Assembly (NCBI GenBank): GCA_010094045.1
Contig: ML986643.1
Span: 129,146-193,145 of the forward strand
DNA length: 64,000 bases
Source: Lojkania enalia
Lineage: Eukaryota; Ascomycota; Dothideomycetes; Pleosporales
Direction: 5' to 3'
The notes under the pieces were generated by a model, which saw nothing but the letters and a program-made list of their open reading frames with translations, did no database searches and was not told the DNA's origin. Both the position numbers and the translations under genes were made by a program. This document shows positions 23,683 to 34,062 of the stretch, piece after piece; the stretch's first letter is position 1, and every line of letters begins with the position of its first letter.

Positions 23683-25082
23683 TTATAGCTGCTGTCTTTG
23701 CCACCCACCTTGCTCCTCGAATATCTTGCCCACTTCCTTGCTCACACGTAACAGATGCTGATCTCGGTATCGACTTGCAACTAGGCTGAGCCCAATAGGT
23801 AGACCATTCTCGCCCTTGAAGCCCGGGATATTGACAACTGGCGTATGCATTGCAGTCCAAGGTCCACAAAAAGCGGGATTACCTGTATTCTCATGACCAA
23901 CCGGCGCCTCGTCAACAACGCTTGGTGCTATGATTGCTGCATACTTGTCCACTAAAGCATCTATCTTCGGTCTCATTGCTGCTAGCTCGTCGAATGCTCT
24001 AAGTTGGTCTTTCCTCGTGTGCTTGTCCTCATTGTCGACGTGCTCGATGAGCAAGGTATCCAGCTTATCTTTCGCGACAACGTAGTCTGGAAGAAAAGCA
24101 ACTCGCCCGTCACCAGCCAAAACCTGAAGCTGATACTTATATATCTGCCTAAACTCATCTGGTAAGGAGATCTCTTCGACCTCGGCTCCATGAGCTTTTA
24201 GGAGTTCCGCACCCTTCTTCATCGCTGCAATGGTGCCTGGTCCAGCTTCCGGCCACTCAGGAGTCGGGAAGCGCAGTAATGCGAACTTTGAACCCTCGAC
24301 ATTGAACTCCCCTTCCGGGCCATCATCTTGGACCTGAAAGACATCTAGGAGTAATTTTAAGTCGTTTACGCTCCTCGCATAGAAACCCAATGTATCGAAT
24401 ATTAGCGAGTAAAGCTTTTGCCCTTCACGAGATATCGAGTTCCACGTCGGTTTCATCGCGTAGATGCCGTTGAAGGATCCCGGCCGGATTGTGCTGCCAA
24501 TTGTCTGAGTGCCAAGGGCAATGGGGACTTGGAAATCGCCGACCGCAGCGCCGGACCCGGCTGATGAGCCTCCTGGTGTTCGTGTGGGATCATGTGGGTT
24601 CGAGGTTCTGGGGCCCTTGTAGGAAGGACCGACGGTCGTGGCAGCGAATTCGGTGGTGGTTGTCTTTCCTATCTGAAGCGTCAGATACATATTCTGAATG
24701 TTGGGGCATGGGAATTCGTACCGATAAGTAGGGCTCCGTTCGCTCTCAGCGTCATCACGCTTGCTGCATCCACCTTGGGGAGATTGTTCTCATAGAGAGG
24801 CGAATTGAACTGAGTGGGCATATCTTCCGTGTAGATGACATCTTTGACACCTATCGCAACACCGTGAAGGGGCCCTCGCTCCTCTAATCTTAACTGGTCC
24901 AGCTCGCGTGCCCGTTTTAGGACGAGATCCGGATCAAGGTACGCCCATGCATTGGTGACGGAGTCGCGCAAAGATATACGCGCGAGGAGGGATTTAGCAT
25001 ACTCCTCGACAGTTAATGATCCGTCTTTGAATCTTGCTTGGGCTTGCGACGCCGTAAGGCAGAATGGTTCGGGGTATGTCAT
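23683..25082 (-). CDS. Amidase-signature enzyme
   Basis: This is a serine amidase of the amidase-signature family, which hydrolyses carboxamides. Exons on the minus strand are 25082-24722 and 24668-23683, with a 53-nt intron whose removal restores ALLIGKTTTTEF, giving 448 residues. The catalytic triad is visible: Lys about 80 in GVKDVI, cis-Ser about 156 in PGGSSAGSGAAVG and nucleophile Ser about 179 in TIGSTIRP. The start at 25082 (MTYPEPF) is the first ATG of the frame; the upstream extension lacks an ATG. No signal peptide is seen, so it is probably cytosolic. The substrate cannot be told from sequence; relatives act on acetamide, aryl amides and glutamyl amides. It is convergent with the aminopeptidase. 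Confidence 0.92.
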
Positions 25083-25413
25083 GGAGGGAGCGTTTGAGGG
25101 GAGCGTAGGACTTTCCAGGAGGATGCCGAAGATGAATAGCACACTAGCTGGATACCCATAATAATTGTTGAGGGCTCCATTTCGGGGAAAGGGGATCGAG
25201 TCTCACAATAACGTTCCCCACGTTCTTATCGAAGGCGGGCTATCCGAGGTCGGAATCTCAATGACTAAGCAGCTCCCTTGAACAGGTCATTCACGGTTGT
25301 ATAACCGTACTAGCTTAAATAGGTTAGCGGAGGCCTATCGTTGATGCGCCTGGAGACCTATTACCTGTTCAACACACTACCTAAATATCCTCCATACGTT
25401 ACGCCTCTGAAAA
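25083..25413. promoter_or_regulatory. Divergent promoter region, amidase and F-box-like gene
   Basis: The 331 bases separate two divergent start codons. No motif was recognised beyond AT-rich sequence just upstream of 25414. Confidence 0.4.
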
Positions 25414-26601
25414 ATGACCGCCCCCTCTCTATTCCGATTGTTCGACTTGCCTCTCGACCTACAGGTAGAAATCCTAGGCTCCGACGCATCCTTCTGCTTC
25501 GCCCTCATCCGGGTTGCCCCACAAGCCAAGGCCTTGTATCTATCTTATCCACAGCGGATCTTCTCCTTACTCCTCAAATCATGGCCTCTCCAGTTGCGAT
25601 ATCTAATCCGTACGATAGTCGCTCTCCGCCAACACCTGATATCAGTGCGTATATGCTCCAATTCTATTCAGAGATTCTACGAGGCGTATGTAGAACCAAA
25701 GACAGGATATCAACCAGAACGGATTCATTTTCTAGATACCAGTTGCAGTATCGAGCGCCTAGATATGCTCCAATCGGTCGCTCTGGAGATTGAGATCTTT
25801 GGCACCCTCTTCAAGCGCTGCTTACGGGAACTGAATGCTACTTCCAAAAGCTTTTCTTCAAAATATCAGAAGACTCCACCTAGAGATGTTGCTTTTAGTG
25901 AGGAGGAGCTGTACCGCATGCAGCGAGCATTTCTCCGGTTTGGCTTGTATACCATACTCTGTCAAGAGGAGAAATGCTTTCTTGTCGATGGAGCATCCCC
26001 AATCAATACACACGATTTCTTTCTGTCAAGATTGCAGCCTTGGGAGTTGGGAGAATTTTTCACGATCGGAACGTACATCACCAACTTTATAACTCAGTCG
26101 TCTCTATCCAATAGACACGATCCTCTTCGCAACACCCTAAACAATTATTGTCCGCACTCGCTCATTCTCGGTATGGATCCCAAAGCTCTCCAGAACTCTT
26201 TGTGTACCATGTCGTCTCGTCTAGATGCAGCAGTACACACTAGTAGGATAACGAACGTTATAGTGCTCCGTGACGGCATAAGCAGTTCCCCGCGCATCTG
26301 GACCGATATCCCAGCCACAGCGAATCTCATGAGCGCAGGTACGGCAGAAGTAGGGAGGATACTACAAATCCCTTACGTCTTGCCCAATAGTGCAATTAAG
26401 CGATCTTGGTTGCTAATCGCGGGGCTACACATCTGGGATACACGTCGTTTGAAGGACACATCTTGGCGAGACTCCCCTCTTCTGAACAAATCATCCGAGC
26501 TGAAATCCAGCCAGGTTAAAGCCCTGATGGATAGTATGCTGGCTGAATTCTTCGAATTCTGGGAAAATGAGAAGTGTGGGATGACAGGGAGGATGAGGTG
26601 A
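25414..26601 (+). CDS. F-box-like fungal hypothetical protein
   Basis: This single open frame of 395 residues begins at ATG 25414. The opening LFRLFDLPLDLQVEILG resembles the first helices of fungal F-box or F-box-like proteins (leucine-proline-x-E-I/L pattern), which act as adaptors for SCF ubiquitin ligases when a true F-box is present. After that I see no leucine-rich or WD repeats, only an alpha-helical, Leu/Ile-rich body. The closing segment EFFEFWENEKCGM is acidic. The family is large, species-restricted and poorly characterised. No clear intron is needed. I cannot assign a substrate or role. Confidence 0.65.
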   Translation: MTAPSLFRLFDLPLDLQVEILGSDASFCFALIRVAPQAKALYLSYPQRIFSLLLKSWPLQLRYLIRTIVALRQHLISVRICSNSIQRFYEAYVEPKTGYQPERIHFLDTSCSIERLDMLQSVALEIEIFGTLFKRCLRELNATSKSFSSKYQKTPPRDVAFSEEELYRMQRAFLRFGLYTILCQEEKCFLVDGASPINTHDFFLSRLQPWELGEFFTIGTYITNFITQSSLSNRHDPLRNTLNNYCPHSLILGMDPKALQNSLCTMSSRLDAAVHTSRITNVIVLRDGISSSPRIWTDIPATANLMSAGTAEVGRILQIPYVLPNSAIKRSWLLIAGLHIWDTRRLKDTSWRDSPLLNKSSELKSSQVKALMDSMLAEFFEFWENEKCGMTGRMR

Positions 26602-27160
26602 GGAAACATATGACTCCTCTAGAGGACACTTTATTAATAAGTTGATTAGGGACATACATGCCGAGATTAGCCTTTAGCTTTCTCATTATATGGCGCTCTG
26701 AGAATATTATGGTAGGAGTTAACGGATTGAGTCGACAGGCTAGTCTTTGAGGGGAAACCATTCAATAACAGGACGTCTGGCGGAGCTTACTGCTTAAACT
26801 GCGGATTGAGAGCCTTAGTACCCATGAGAACTTTCTGTAGGCAAATATAGGCTACATGCATAGATATATTTCATACCCGAATAATGCTTTTAATCTATAG
26901 CAACAAGATATCATGGAATCCGAACTAGCGCCGCCTCGGGTTTCCCAAGCCAACTAGTCTGAACGACTCTTGTGATCCTCCACATGATATATTCTTGAAG
27001 ATAAAAGATATCGTGCACGAAACCGAAAGCACAACCTTCTTTGATATACCCCATTCTAGTGTTTTGGAGACAGGGTTACCCCTCAAGGAACTAGTAGGTT
27101 GCAGCTCCAAAAGCAAGCAACTGTGATCAAAAAAGCATTAAGAAAAGGAGATATATGACC
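26602..27160. other. Intergenic, decaying sequence
   Basis: No gene is supported. This AT-rich stretch leads into the kinase-like pseudogene and may contain its degraded 5' part, but I cannot read it as protein. Confidence 0.4.
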
Positions 27161-27911
27161 TGAAGAGCGTATCCTTCGGAACCTTAAGTCTATTGAGGGG
27201 TGTGAAGAGTTCGTCGGTGGCGTGGTCTTAGGTTCTAATACTACAGGCATAGATCAACAATTATGGATTTCCAACAAGTTGATAGGTGGAATTAATCTTG
27301 ACAACTTTCGAAAAGCATGTACGGGTTTCCCTACTTGCGTTATCGGTTATACCTTCGTTTCGGTGTATAATTTTCTCCGTTTTCTTCATTAACACAGTAT
27401 CTTTCATGGTGATGTATGGGCTGCGAATATTATGATTAGGCTTCAAGACATGGACAAAGAAGCGTTGCCAAAGTTGGTACGGGTTGATATCGGTATGGTA
27501 GGGGAATTACACAATGACAATCTTGCCTGGAATTTGCAGACAAATGCGAATTCCTTTATGAGGATAGTGTAGGAATGAATGTAGCCCACGGAGTCAGTAC
27601 CGAGTTCTCATCCTTTACTGGGGAGTGAGGATTAGAGGATGAAGCTTGTCGGAAACAATGCCAAGTTCTACCGAGAGGGAGATGCGTTAAAGTAGGGCCA
27701 GTACCTTGTGATTAATACTTTTCGGGACGAGCTTCAGGAGGAGGTGAAAGAGATGAGTGGGCTGGTTCTAGCGAGTTTGCCAAATTGGATGAAGGACAAG
27801 ATTTCGGTGGGGTGTCTTCGGAACGAAGAAATTGTAGAAGCCCTGAACAAAGAAGAGGAGGATAGTGAGCTAAAGTATGGGATGTTGGTTTCGGAGTGTA
27901 ATGTAGTTTAG
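27161..27911 (+). pseudogene. Kinase-like (APH/protein-kinase fold) pseudogene
   Basis: The plus strand can be read in one frame through FRKACTGFPTCVIGY, NFLRFLH, then a TAA at 27390-27392, then IFHGDVWAANIMI and LVRVDIGMVGEL, then a TAG at 27570-27572. HGDxxxxN is the catalytic-loop motif and VDIG stands where the magnesium-binding DFG would be, so this was a kinase or aminoglycoside-phosphotransferase-like enzyme. A later open piece (27708-27911, FRDELQEEVKEMSGLVLASL onward) looks like its C-terminal helices. No start codon or complete N-lobe survives. It shows the same general fold pattern as the gene at 41921-43093 and the remnant at 40700-41450. It is clearly non-functional as a full enzyme. 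Confidence 0.6.
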
Positions 27912-28231
27912 ATATGAATGTTCCACTATTTTGTATTTTAACCTTTTCTCATTGTGGGGCTGAAGGAATTGCACGGGGTGCCTACCTCTATTCATCTTAG
28001 GGATTATAATCACTCTCAAGGTTCGGAGTTGACTCATAGCGATAAATATTATCCTTTGTGATGGTGAATGTTGGAAATTGGACTATTAGCGTGATGGTGA
28101 ATGGGCAAGTATCTATTCCAAGAGTTGGCTAGGAACGGCCCACGGGCCACACCTTATCTTATCGCGTGTAGACCCTAGACCGTCAAATTTCTGTCTATAC
28201 GGCGACTCCTTGCTGTCATCAGCCTCAAAAA
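27912..28231. promoter_or_regulatory. Upstream region of the TGT gene
   Basis: The 320 bases lie between the pseudogene and the ATG at 28232. No specific motif is seen. Confidence 0.35.
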
Positions 28232-29816
28232 ATGGCACCGGTACCTATGCCTTCGGCCTTGACTTTTGAGCTTTTGGGGAAGTGCTCAGTAAGCGACGAA
28301 TGCCAGTGATTCTAGGTGCCACAACTGATGGTTCTAGGTTACAAAAGCCCGCGCCGCAACTCTTATTCTTCCTCACGGCCCTGTCCCTCTACCTATTTTT
28401 ATGCCCGTAGCCACCCAGGCTTCCCTAAAAGGCCTTACACCCGAGCAATTGGAGGACCAAGGCTGTAAACTATGTCTAAATAATACTTACCATTTGTATG
28501 ACCGTCAATCGACACCTGCAATCCATATTTTCTAACAATTAGGAGAGGCCTTAAGCCAGGGCAAGCAACGCTGGATGCAATAGGTGGCGCGCATAAATTT
28601 CAGTCATGGCCACACAATATACTCACAGGTGCTTGCCATAATCACTCGATTCGCGGACCTGGACACGGTGCTGACGAGTATAGATAGTGGTGGGTCGGTG
28701 ACCCATCCAACTCTGCCGGCGGGAACTCTGTAGCTGACCCCAACGTCAGCTTCCAAATGGTATCGCTACTCAAGCTCGCAAAGGTGACGGAAGAGGGAGT
28801 CCAATTTTTGAGCCCACATGATGGCACGCCGATGTACGATCGCTCGTTTCCGAGCTCATTTCAGTGCTGACGTTTTGACAGGCTTCTTACTCCCGAGCAC
28901 TCTATATCCCTCCAAAATTCGATTGGATCGGATATCATAATGCAGCTCGACGATGTCATTGCGACAACATCCCCCGACCTCGCACGGATGACAGAAGCGA
29001 TGGAAAGGTCTGTTCGATGGCTAGACAGATGCATACAAGCGCACAAATACCCCGAACGACAGAACTTGTTTTGTATCATACAAGGTGGTTTAGATCTTGA
29101 TCTTCGGAGGAGGTGTACTGCCGAAATGGTAGCTAGGGGTACACCAGGTATTGCGATCGGAGGACTGTCTGGAGGTGAGGAAAAAGACGCATATTGCAAG
29201 GTGGTGGATACGTGTACAGGTCTGTTGCCTGAGAAGAAGCCGCGATACGTTATGGGCGTTGTAAGTGCAGTGGTAAGGAAACAATGTGTCAAAGAGCTCG
29301 CTAACAATAGTAGGGATATCCTGAGGACCTGGTAGTTTCAGTAGCCCTTGGTGCAGATATGTTTGATTGCGTTTGGCCAACAAGGACCGCGGTAAGTATA
29401 TATATCCTGACGCGACCCTGCCCATGGCTTACGATTCGTAGCGGTTTGGCAATGCTATTACCCATCAGGGGGTTCTAAACCTGCGAAACGCCGCATATGC
29501 TGAGGATTTTGGCCCAATTGAAGATGGGTGCGAGTGCATATGCTGTCGATCACAAGAAATTGGAGGACTAGGCATCACACGAGCGTACATCTATCATGTC
29601 ACAGCAAAGGAAACGGTAGGCGCGCACTTGTTGACAATGCACAACGTGTATTACCAACTCAATTTAATGAAGCGGGTGAGAGAGGCAATTATGGAGGATA
29701 GATATCCCGCCTTTTTGAGGAAATTTTTCCGGCAGCTACATGATGATAAGAGTAAATACCCGAACTGGGCTGTGGATGCGCTCAGGGGTGTTGGGGTCGA
29801 CCTGATGAGCGACTAG
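28232..29816 (+). CDS. QTRT1: Queuine tRNA-ribosyltransferase catalytic subunit 1
   Basis: This enzyme exchanges guanine-34 for queuine in tRNAs with a GUN anticodon (His, Asp, Asn, Tyr), usually with a second, non-catalytic subunit. I reconstruct eight exons: 28232-28288, 28338-28495, 28543-28628, 28684-28693, 28750-28833, 28882-29260, 29314-29391 and 29442-29816, giving 408 residues, close to the usual ~400. The fourth exon is only 10 nt and completes the DSGGFQM motif (general-base Asp about 101). The nucleophile is Asp about 276 in [11 protein letters not shown]. The zinc site is C314-x-C316-x2-C319 with His 351 in LLTMHN. GGLSGGE and RYVMGVGYPEDL are also intact. The donor after DSGG (GTCGGT) is weak but is the only one that keeps the frame. 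All core residues are present, so it should be functional. Confidence 0.93.
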
Positions 29817-30417
29817 ATGCTCTAGCGGGCTAAGATAATGTAAAGAATCTTGACCAGTTCTCGATTTCTCCCTCTGAATCTGTGAACATGTGCTATATAA
29901 ATTTGTGGTCCCCTGTCTCAGATTGGTGCGAGTTTACGGATTGGGAATACTCCCTTTGATAGATAACCACACTCTTTGTTATCTGATCACAGTTGAAAAC
30001 TTGAAAAGACCTGGATGTGAGTCCAAAAGAGTCGGTTTTTGAAAGCGACGGATATTGGCTAGGCATTATACGGATAGGAAACTCCACTGAAAGGACCCTC
30101 TGCAGATTCCACTGTCTGGAAATGGATGTGCACGGATACCCAGGCTTCTGCTGCAACGTGACATGGCCATGTGCTTGGAGCTTTGGCCTGGCGCCTCATG
30201 CATCGCCGATTTATGGGGCTCGCTTGGGTGGTTCTGCATGACTAGGGCATGACTGTGTGCGGGCCCCAAGCCTGTTTGGGGGGGCGTTGCCTCGCCAGAG
30301 ACACGGCGCCGTCATCGCGGGTCCCTTTTCTTTGAATATCACCAAATCACCACCATCACCAGGGACATAATCACAGCGTAGGCTCATTTACGCGCCGGTC
30401 AGCGGCCTTTCACCGCC
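29817..30417. other. Intergenic 600 bases ahead of the deacetylase
   Basis: No gene is seen. The 100 bases just before the ATG at 30418 contain CACCAAATCACCACCATCACC, a C/A-rich leader common before fungal start codons. Confidence 0.5.
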
Positions 30418-33400
30418 ATGATGCAGAATCAACCACATTCTGCGCAAACACAACCCGACGATGCTCCAAGACCCGCACGCCCGTCAACAAACAATGACGC
30501 GAATCTCCTTACCAATTCTCTGAAGCGCCTCTCCCTCCATACCGTCGCAAACAGCCCGCTCCCACAGTCGCAGAGCCTGAATTCACCAAGACGCCCCGTC
30601 GACGGCCAACGATCTCCACTTTCGCCAGGGATTTCTCCCACTCCCGTCCGTCGTAGCTCGAGCGTGATCAGCTTGAACCGCTCGTCTTCCCCCGCCCTCG
30701 GAAGGAAGTCCAGCAGCTCGTCGCTGCGAGGCGACATGCCAGGCACTCCCAGGGCTTCCGTCTCTAGGCGATCGTCATTCAACCCGAATATGCCTTCTCC
30801 GATTGGCTCCAAGTCCCCGCTCCCACCCCCGGTTGAGGAGAAGTTACCGTTACGGGCTTGTGATGTTGCTGAAGAATACTTCAGGAAAGAGCTGGCCCTG
30901 CATGAAGGCATGACAGGCTCGGCCACCGCGGGGACGGTTGTCATAGTCCACGACCAGTGTTATGGACATCGATATTCTAGGCCGAAGACTAGCAAGAGCA
31001 CTCTGAACATGATCGTAGAACGACCGGAGAGGATTCTCGCAAGCGTACTGGGGATATCTGCGGCGTACGTCCGCCTAGGGGAACGACATGCCGAAGGAAG
31101 CAATGCTCCTCATCCCAATCGCAATCCTTCGGACCGCATTCCGTTCAGAATCTGCAAGACCTCGCGGGTCGTCGATATCACTTCTTCTGTAGTCACAAAT
31201 GTGCATGGTGTCAAGTGGATGGAGGAGCTAAAGGCCATGTGCGTGAACGCCGAGCGGAAGCTGGCGTTTTCGGGCAAGGAATTGAGCAGAGAAGGCCCCA
31301 CTCTGCCGGGCCAACCACCCAAGGAGAAGTTCCACGAAGGAGACTTGTATTTGTGCTCGGAATCCTTAAACGCCTTTCAAGGAGCGCTAGGCGGTGTACT
31401 GGATGCTGTAGATGCCGTGTTTCAGGGTACAAGCATAGGCGGCGGTCCCTCTCGAGCTTTTGTCTGCGTGCGCCCTCCCGGCCACCATTGCTCCGCTGAC
31501 TTTCCCTCTGGATTCTGCTGGATCAACAATGTTCACATCGGTATCGAGCACGCCATGATGCAGTATGGCCTGACCCATGCCGCTATCATCGACTTCGATT
31601 TGCACCATGGCGATGGATCGCAGGCGATCACTTGGGCTCGCAACAAGAAGGTGCAGAACATGTCCAAAAACACGGCCAACGCTAAGAAAACCTCAATCGG
31701 TTACTTCAGCCTGCACGACATAAACTCATTTCCATGCGAGTGGGGCGACGATGAAAAAGTGCAGGCTGCAAGCATTTGCGTTGATAATGCCCATGGGCAA
31801 TCCATCTGGAATGTTCACTTGGAGGGCTGGAAGACCCAGAACGAGTTCTGGGAGAAGTACGAGGACAAGTATATGGTGCTGATACATAAAACTCGACAAT
31901 ACTTGAAGCACCATACCAGTCGATTGCGAAATTCTCCCAGTCATCCTGCGCCCAAGGCCGCCATCTTCGTCTCGGCTGGGTTCGACGCTAGTGAATGGGA
32001 GACCGAGGGCATGCAGCGTCACAAGGTGAATGTCCCTACCGAATTTTACGCCCGTTTCACAAAAGATGTTGTGCACCTTGCCGAGGAGGAAGGTACAGGG
32101 GTAGATGGCAGGATCATCTCTGTGCTCGAAGGCGGCTATAGCGACCGAGCGTTGTCCAGTGGCATTCTCAGCCATATTAGCGGTCTCTGCGACGGCCAAG
32201 TTTGGTCTCTTCCTTCTACAGCGAATGGTCTCGGACATGAAATGAGCCGCCGAATTGGTGGACTAAGCATGCAGGAGGAGGACATTCCTATGCCGTCAGT
32301 CGAGCCCGAGGCTACTGCTGTGACGTATGACCCGATTTGGTGGCATGAATCTCAGCTATTAGAATTAGAGAATCTTGTGAATCCACCACCACCGGTGGCA
32401 CCAAAGAAGCCGGCTCGAACTGGCCCTCCACCGACTTACTCTTCTCCAACCCAGTCGTTCACTGCCAAAGTCGTGGACCCGTCCAAGATTCACAGGAGCA
32501 TCTCCGGCAAATACATGTCAACGAGTCCTTCACGAGCTCCAACACCACCTCCACCAGAAGTAGACTGGGCTACCGCTGCTCATGCCTTGAGCAAATTGTT
32601 AGTTCCATCTGATAGACAGACTCGTAGCTGCAAGATCGAAGAACTCTCAGAGCCGAAAGCGAAGAAGGAAAAAACGACCGTCGCCCCTGTTCCTCCACGT
32701 GTCGACATGTCCGGACGGCAGCTGCGGGGTAGGAAGCCGGTTACATCGTACGCAGATCCGGATTCGGACGAGGACAAGATTCCCGTGTCTATCGTTTCCA
32801 AAGCCAACAGACGCAAGACCATTGCCGACCTTCCCCTGGCGTCTACCGAGCCTCCCACAGTGACTCGCAGCACATCACGACGCATGAGTGCTGCGTCTAG
32901 CATTGGATCCGTCAACGGCGACAGGAGCGTCAGCCGAGCGTCGAGTGTTGTGCCTGGACGAAAGAGCGTAACACCTGCGCCAGGGCCCGCCTCGAACGGA
33001 GTGCAAGTCAAGAAGGCTAGAGGCACCTCTGCAGCATCTCGCGCTCCCAAAATGGAGCCTCCCGTACCACGTGTACCATCAAACTATATGAGCAAGACTG
33101 CGTCGGCTAAGGAGAAGGACAAGGACAAGGACAAGGTTAAGGATAATGACATGGACCAGTTGACCACCGGATTGAAACGCATTACGTTGAAGTTACCCTC
33201 AAAGGAGGAGTACGAAGCCCGAGAGAAGCAGAAAGCCTTAGAAGCGGCAGAGAGGAAGGCTGCCCCGAAAACTACTTCGCGCAAAGCGCCGGCTGCCCGA
33301 ACGACCAAGGCCCCTGCGAGAACCACCGTCACGAAGAAGCCAGTGGGACGGCCTCCGAAGTCTTCCAAACCACCATCGCCAGTTGAGGCCACTCCTCAAC

Positions 33401-34062
33401 CTGCCCCCGTGTCGAAGCCAGTCGAACACGTTCATTCTCCCGAACCACCAAAGGTTGAGAATGCTGCGATTACGCCTCTTGAGCAGCCGCAACCTCTACC
33501 ACCGCGCCGGGGTTCGTTGTCCATGGCGATGATGGACACCGGCCGACGGACATCAACGGAACCCATCAATCCGCCTGCTGAGCTGGCCGAGATGAATATT
33601 ACTCCGGACCAGCTCCCCAAGCCATCAGTCCTGGCTTCGGTTGAGCCAGTGACGGTGACAACTTCACCCCCACGCCCAGATACTCCTCCCCCACCGCCGC
33701 CCTCTATCCCGCAGTTTGTCAACTACACGACGACTACGTTTGGCAGCGCGACTACTGTAAATCCAATCTATAATCAGGTGACCAAGCCGGAGAACCAGGA
33801 ACCACTTCAATGGCTGCCCCCGAACACAGATGCCGTTCCCAGAAACACGACAGCTTCAGGCCAGCCAATGTCCCCTAGCAGCAAGCGGCAAGAGCTGCCC
33901 GTCTTCGCCGCCAACGGCAGGATTCCCTTTGCTCCCATGCCAAATACGGTCTCGAATATGAGTATGTTAGTGCCGCCCACTCAGCCGGTTGTGGGTGGTA
34001 CGACCAGCACGACAGGCGGGGAGATTGACATATGGGAAGTTCCAGACACCCCGGCTCGTTAG
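30418..34062 (+). CDS. HOS3: Hos3-type histone deacetylase
   Basis: This is a zinc-dependent lysine deacetylase of the fungal Hos3 (HosB) group. The gene is a single exon of 1214 residues. After a Ser/Pro-rich disordered N-terminus (~1-145), the catalytic domain runs roughly from 145 to 625. It shows VRPPGHHCSADFPSGFCW (tandem active-site histidines), AAIIDFDLHHGDG (zinc-binding Asp and His), SAGFDAS (zinc-binding Asp) and LEGGYS (catalytic Tyr). All zinc and catalytic positions are kept. The remaining ~590 residues are low-complexity, rich in Pro, Lys and Ser, with a charged KEKDKDKDKVKD run and GRPPK (an AT-hook-like core), suggesting DNA or chromatin contact. Hos3 members are often insensitive to trichostatin A; that is family knowledge. 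There is an alternative ATG one codon downstream. Confidence 0.95.
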   Translation: MMQNQPHSAQTQPDDAPRPARPSTNNDANLLTNSLKRLSLHTVANSPLPQSQSLNSPRRPVDGQRSPLSPGISPTPVRRSSSVISLNRSSSPALGRKSSSSSLRGDMPGTPRASVSRRSSFNPNMPSPIGSKSPLPPPVEEKLPLRACDVAEEYFRKELALHEGMTGSATAGTVVIVHDQCYGHRYSRPKTSKSTLNMIVERPERILASVLGISAAYVRLGERHAEGSNAPHPNRNPSDRIPFRICKTSRVVDITSSVVTNVHGVKWMEELKAMCVNAERKLAFSGKELSREGPTLPGQPPKEKFHEGDLYLCSESLNAFQGALGGVLDAVDAVFQGTSIGGGPSRAFVCVRPPGHHCSADFPSGFCWINNVHIGIEHAMMQYGLTHAAIIDFDLHHGDGSQAITWARNKKVQNMSKNTANAKKTSIGYFSLHDINSFPCEWGDDEKVQAASICVDNAHGQSIWNVHLEGWKTQNEFWEKYEDKYMVLIHKTRQYLKHHTSRLRNSPSHPAPKAAIFVSAGFDASEWETEGMQRHKVNVPTEFYARFTKDVVHLAEEEGTGVDGRIISVLEGGYSDRALSSGILSHISGLCDGQVWSLPSTANGLGHEMSRRIGGLSMQEEDIPMPSVEPEATAVTYDPIWWHESQLLELENLVNPPPPVAPKKPARTGPPPTYSSPTQSFTAKVVDPSKIHRSISGKYMSTSPSRAPTPPPPEVDWATAAHALSKLLVPSDRQTRSCKIEELSEPKAKKEKTTVAPVPPRVDMSGRQLRGRKPVTSYADPDSDEDKIPVSIVSKANRRKTIADLPLASTEPPTVTRSTSRRMSAASSIGSVNGDRSVSRASSVVPGRKSVTPAPGPASNGVQVKKARGTSAASRAPKMEPPVPRVPSNYMSKTASAKEKDKDKDKVKDNDMDQLTTGLKRITLKLPSKEEYEAREKQKALEAAERKAAPKTTSRKAPAARTTKAPARTTVTKKPVGRPPKSSKPPSPVEATPQPAPVSKPVEHVHSPEPPKVENAAITPLEQPQPLPPRRGSLSMAMMDTGRRTSTEPINPPAELAEMNITPDQLPKPSVLASVEPVTVTTSPPRPDTPPPPPPSIPQFVNYTTTTFGSATTVNPIYNQVTKPENQEPLQWLPPNTDAVPRNTTASGQPMSPSSKRQELPVFAANGRIPFAPMPNTVSNMSMLVPPTQPVVGGTTSTTGGEIDIWEVPDTPAR

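Noticed and set aside
13690..25082. Possible secondary-metabolite or catabolic gene cluster (P450, esterase, amidase)
   Set aside because: There is no backbone synthase, transporter or Zn-cluster regulator, and the esterase is broken; proximity alone is not evidence.
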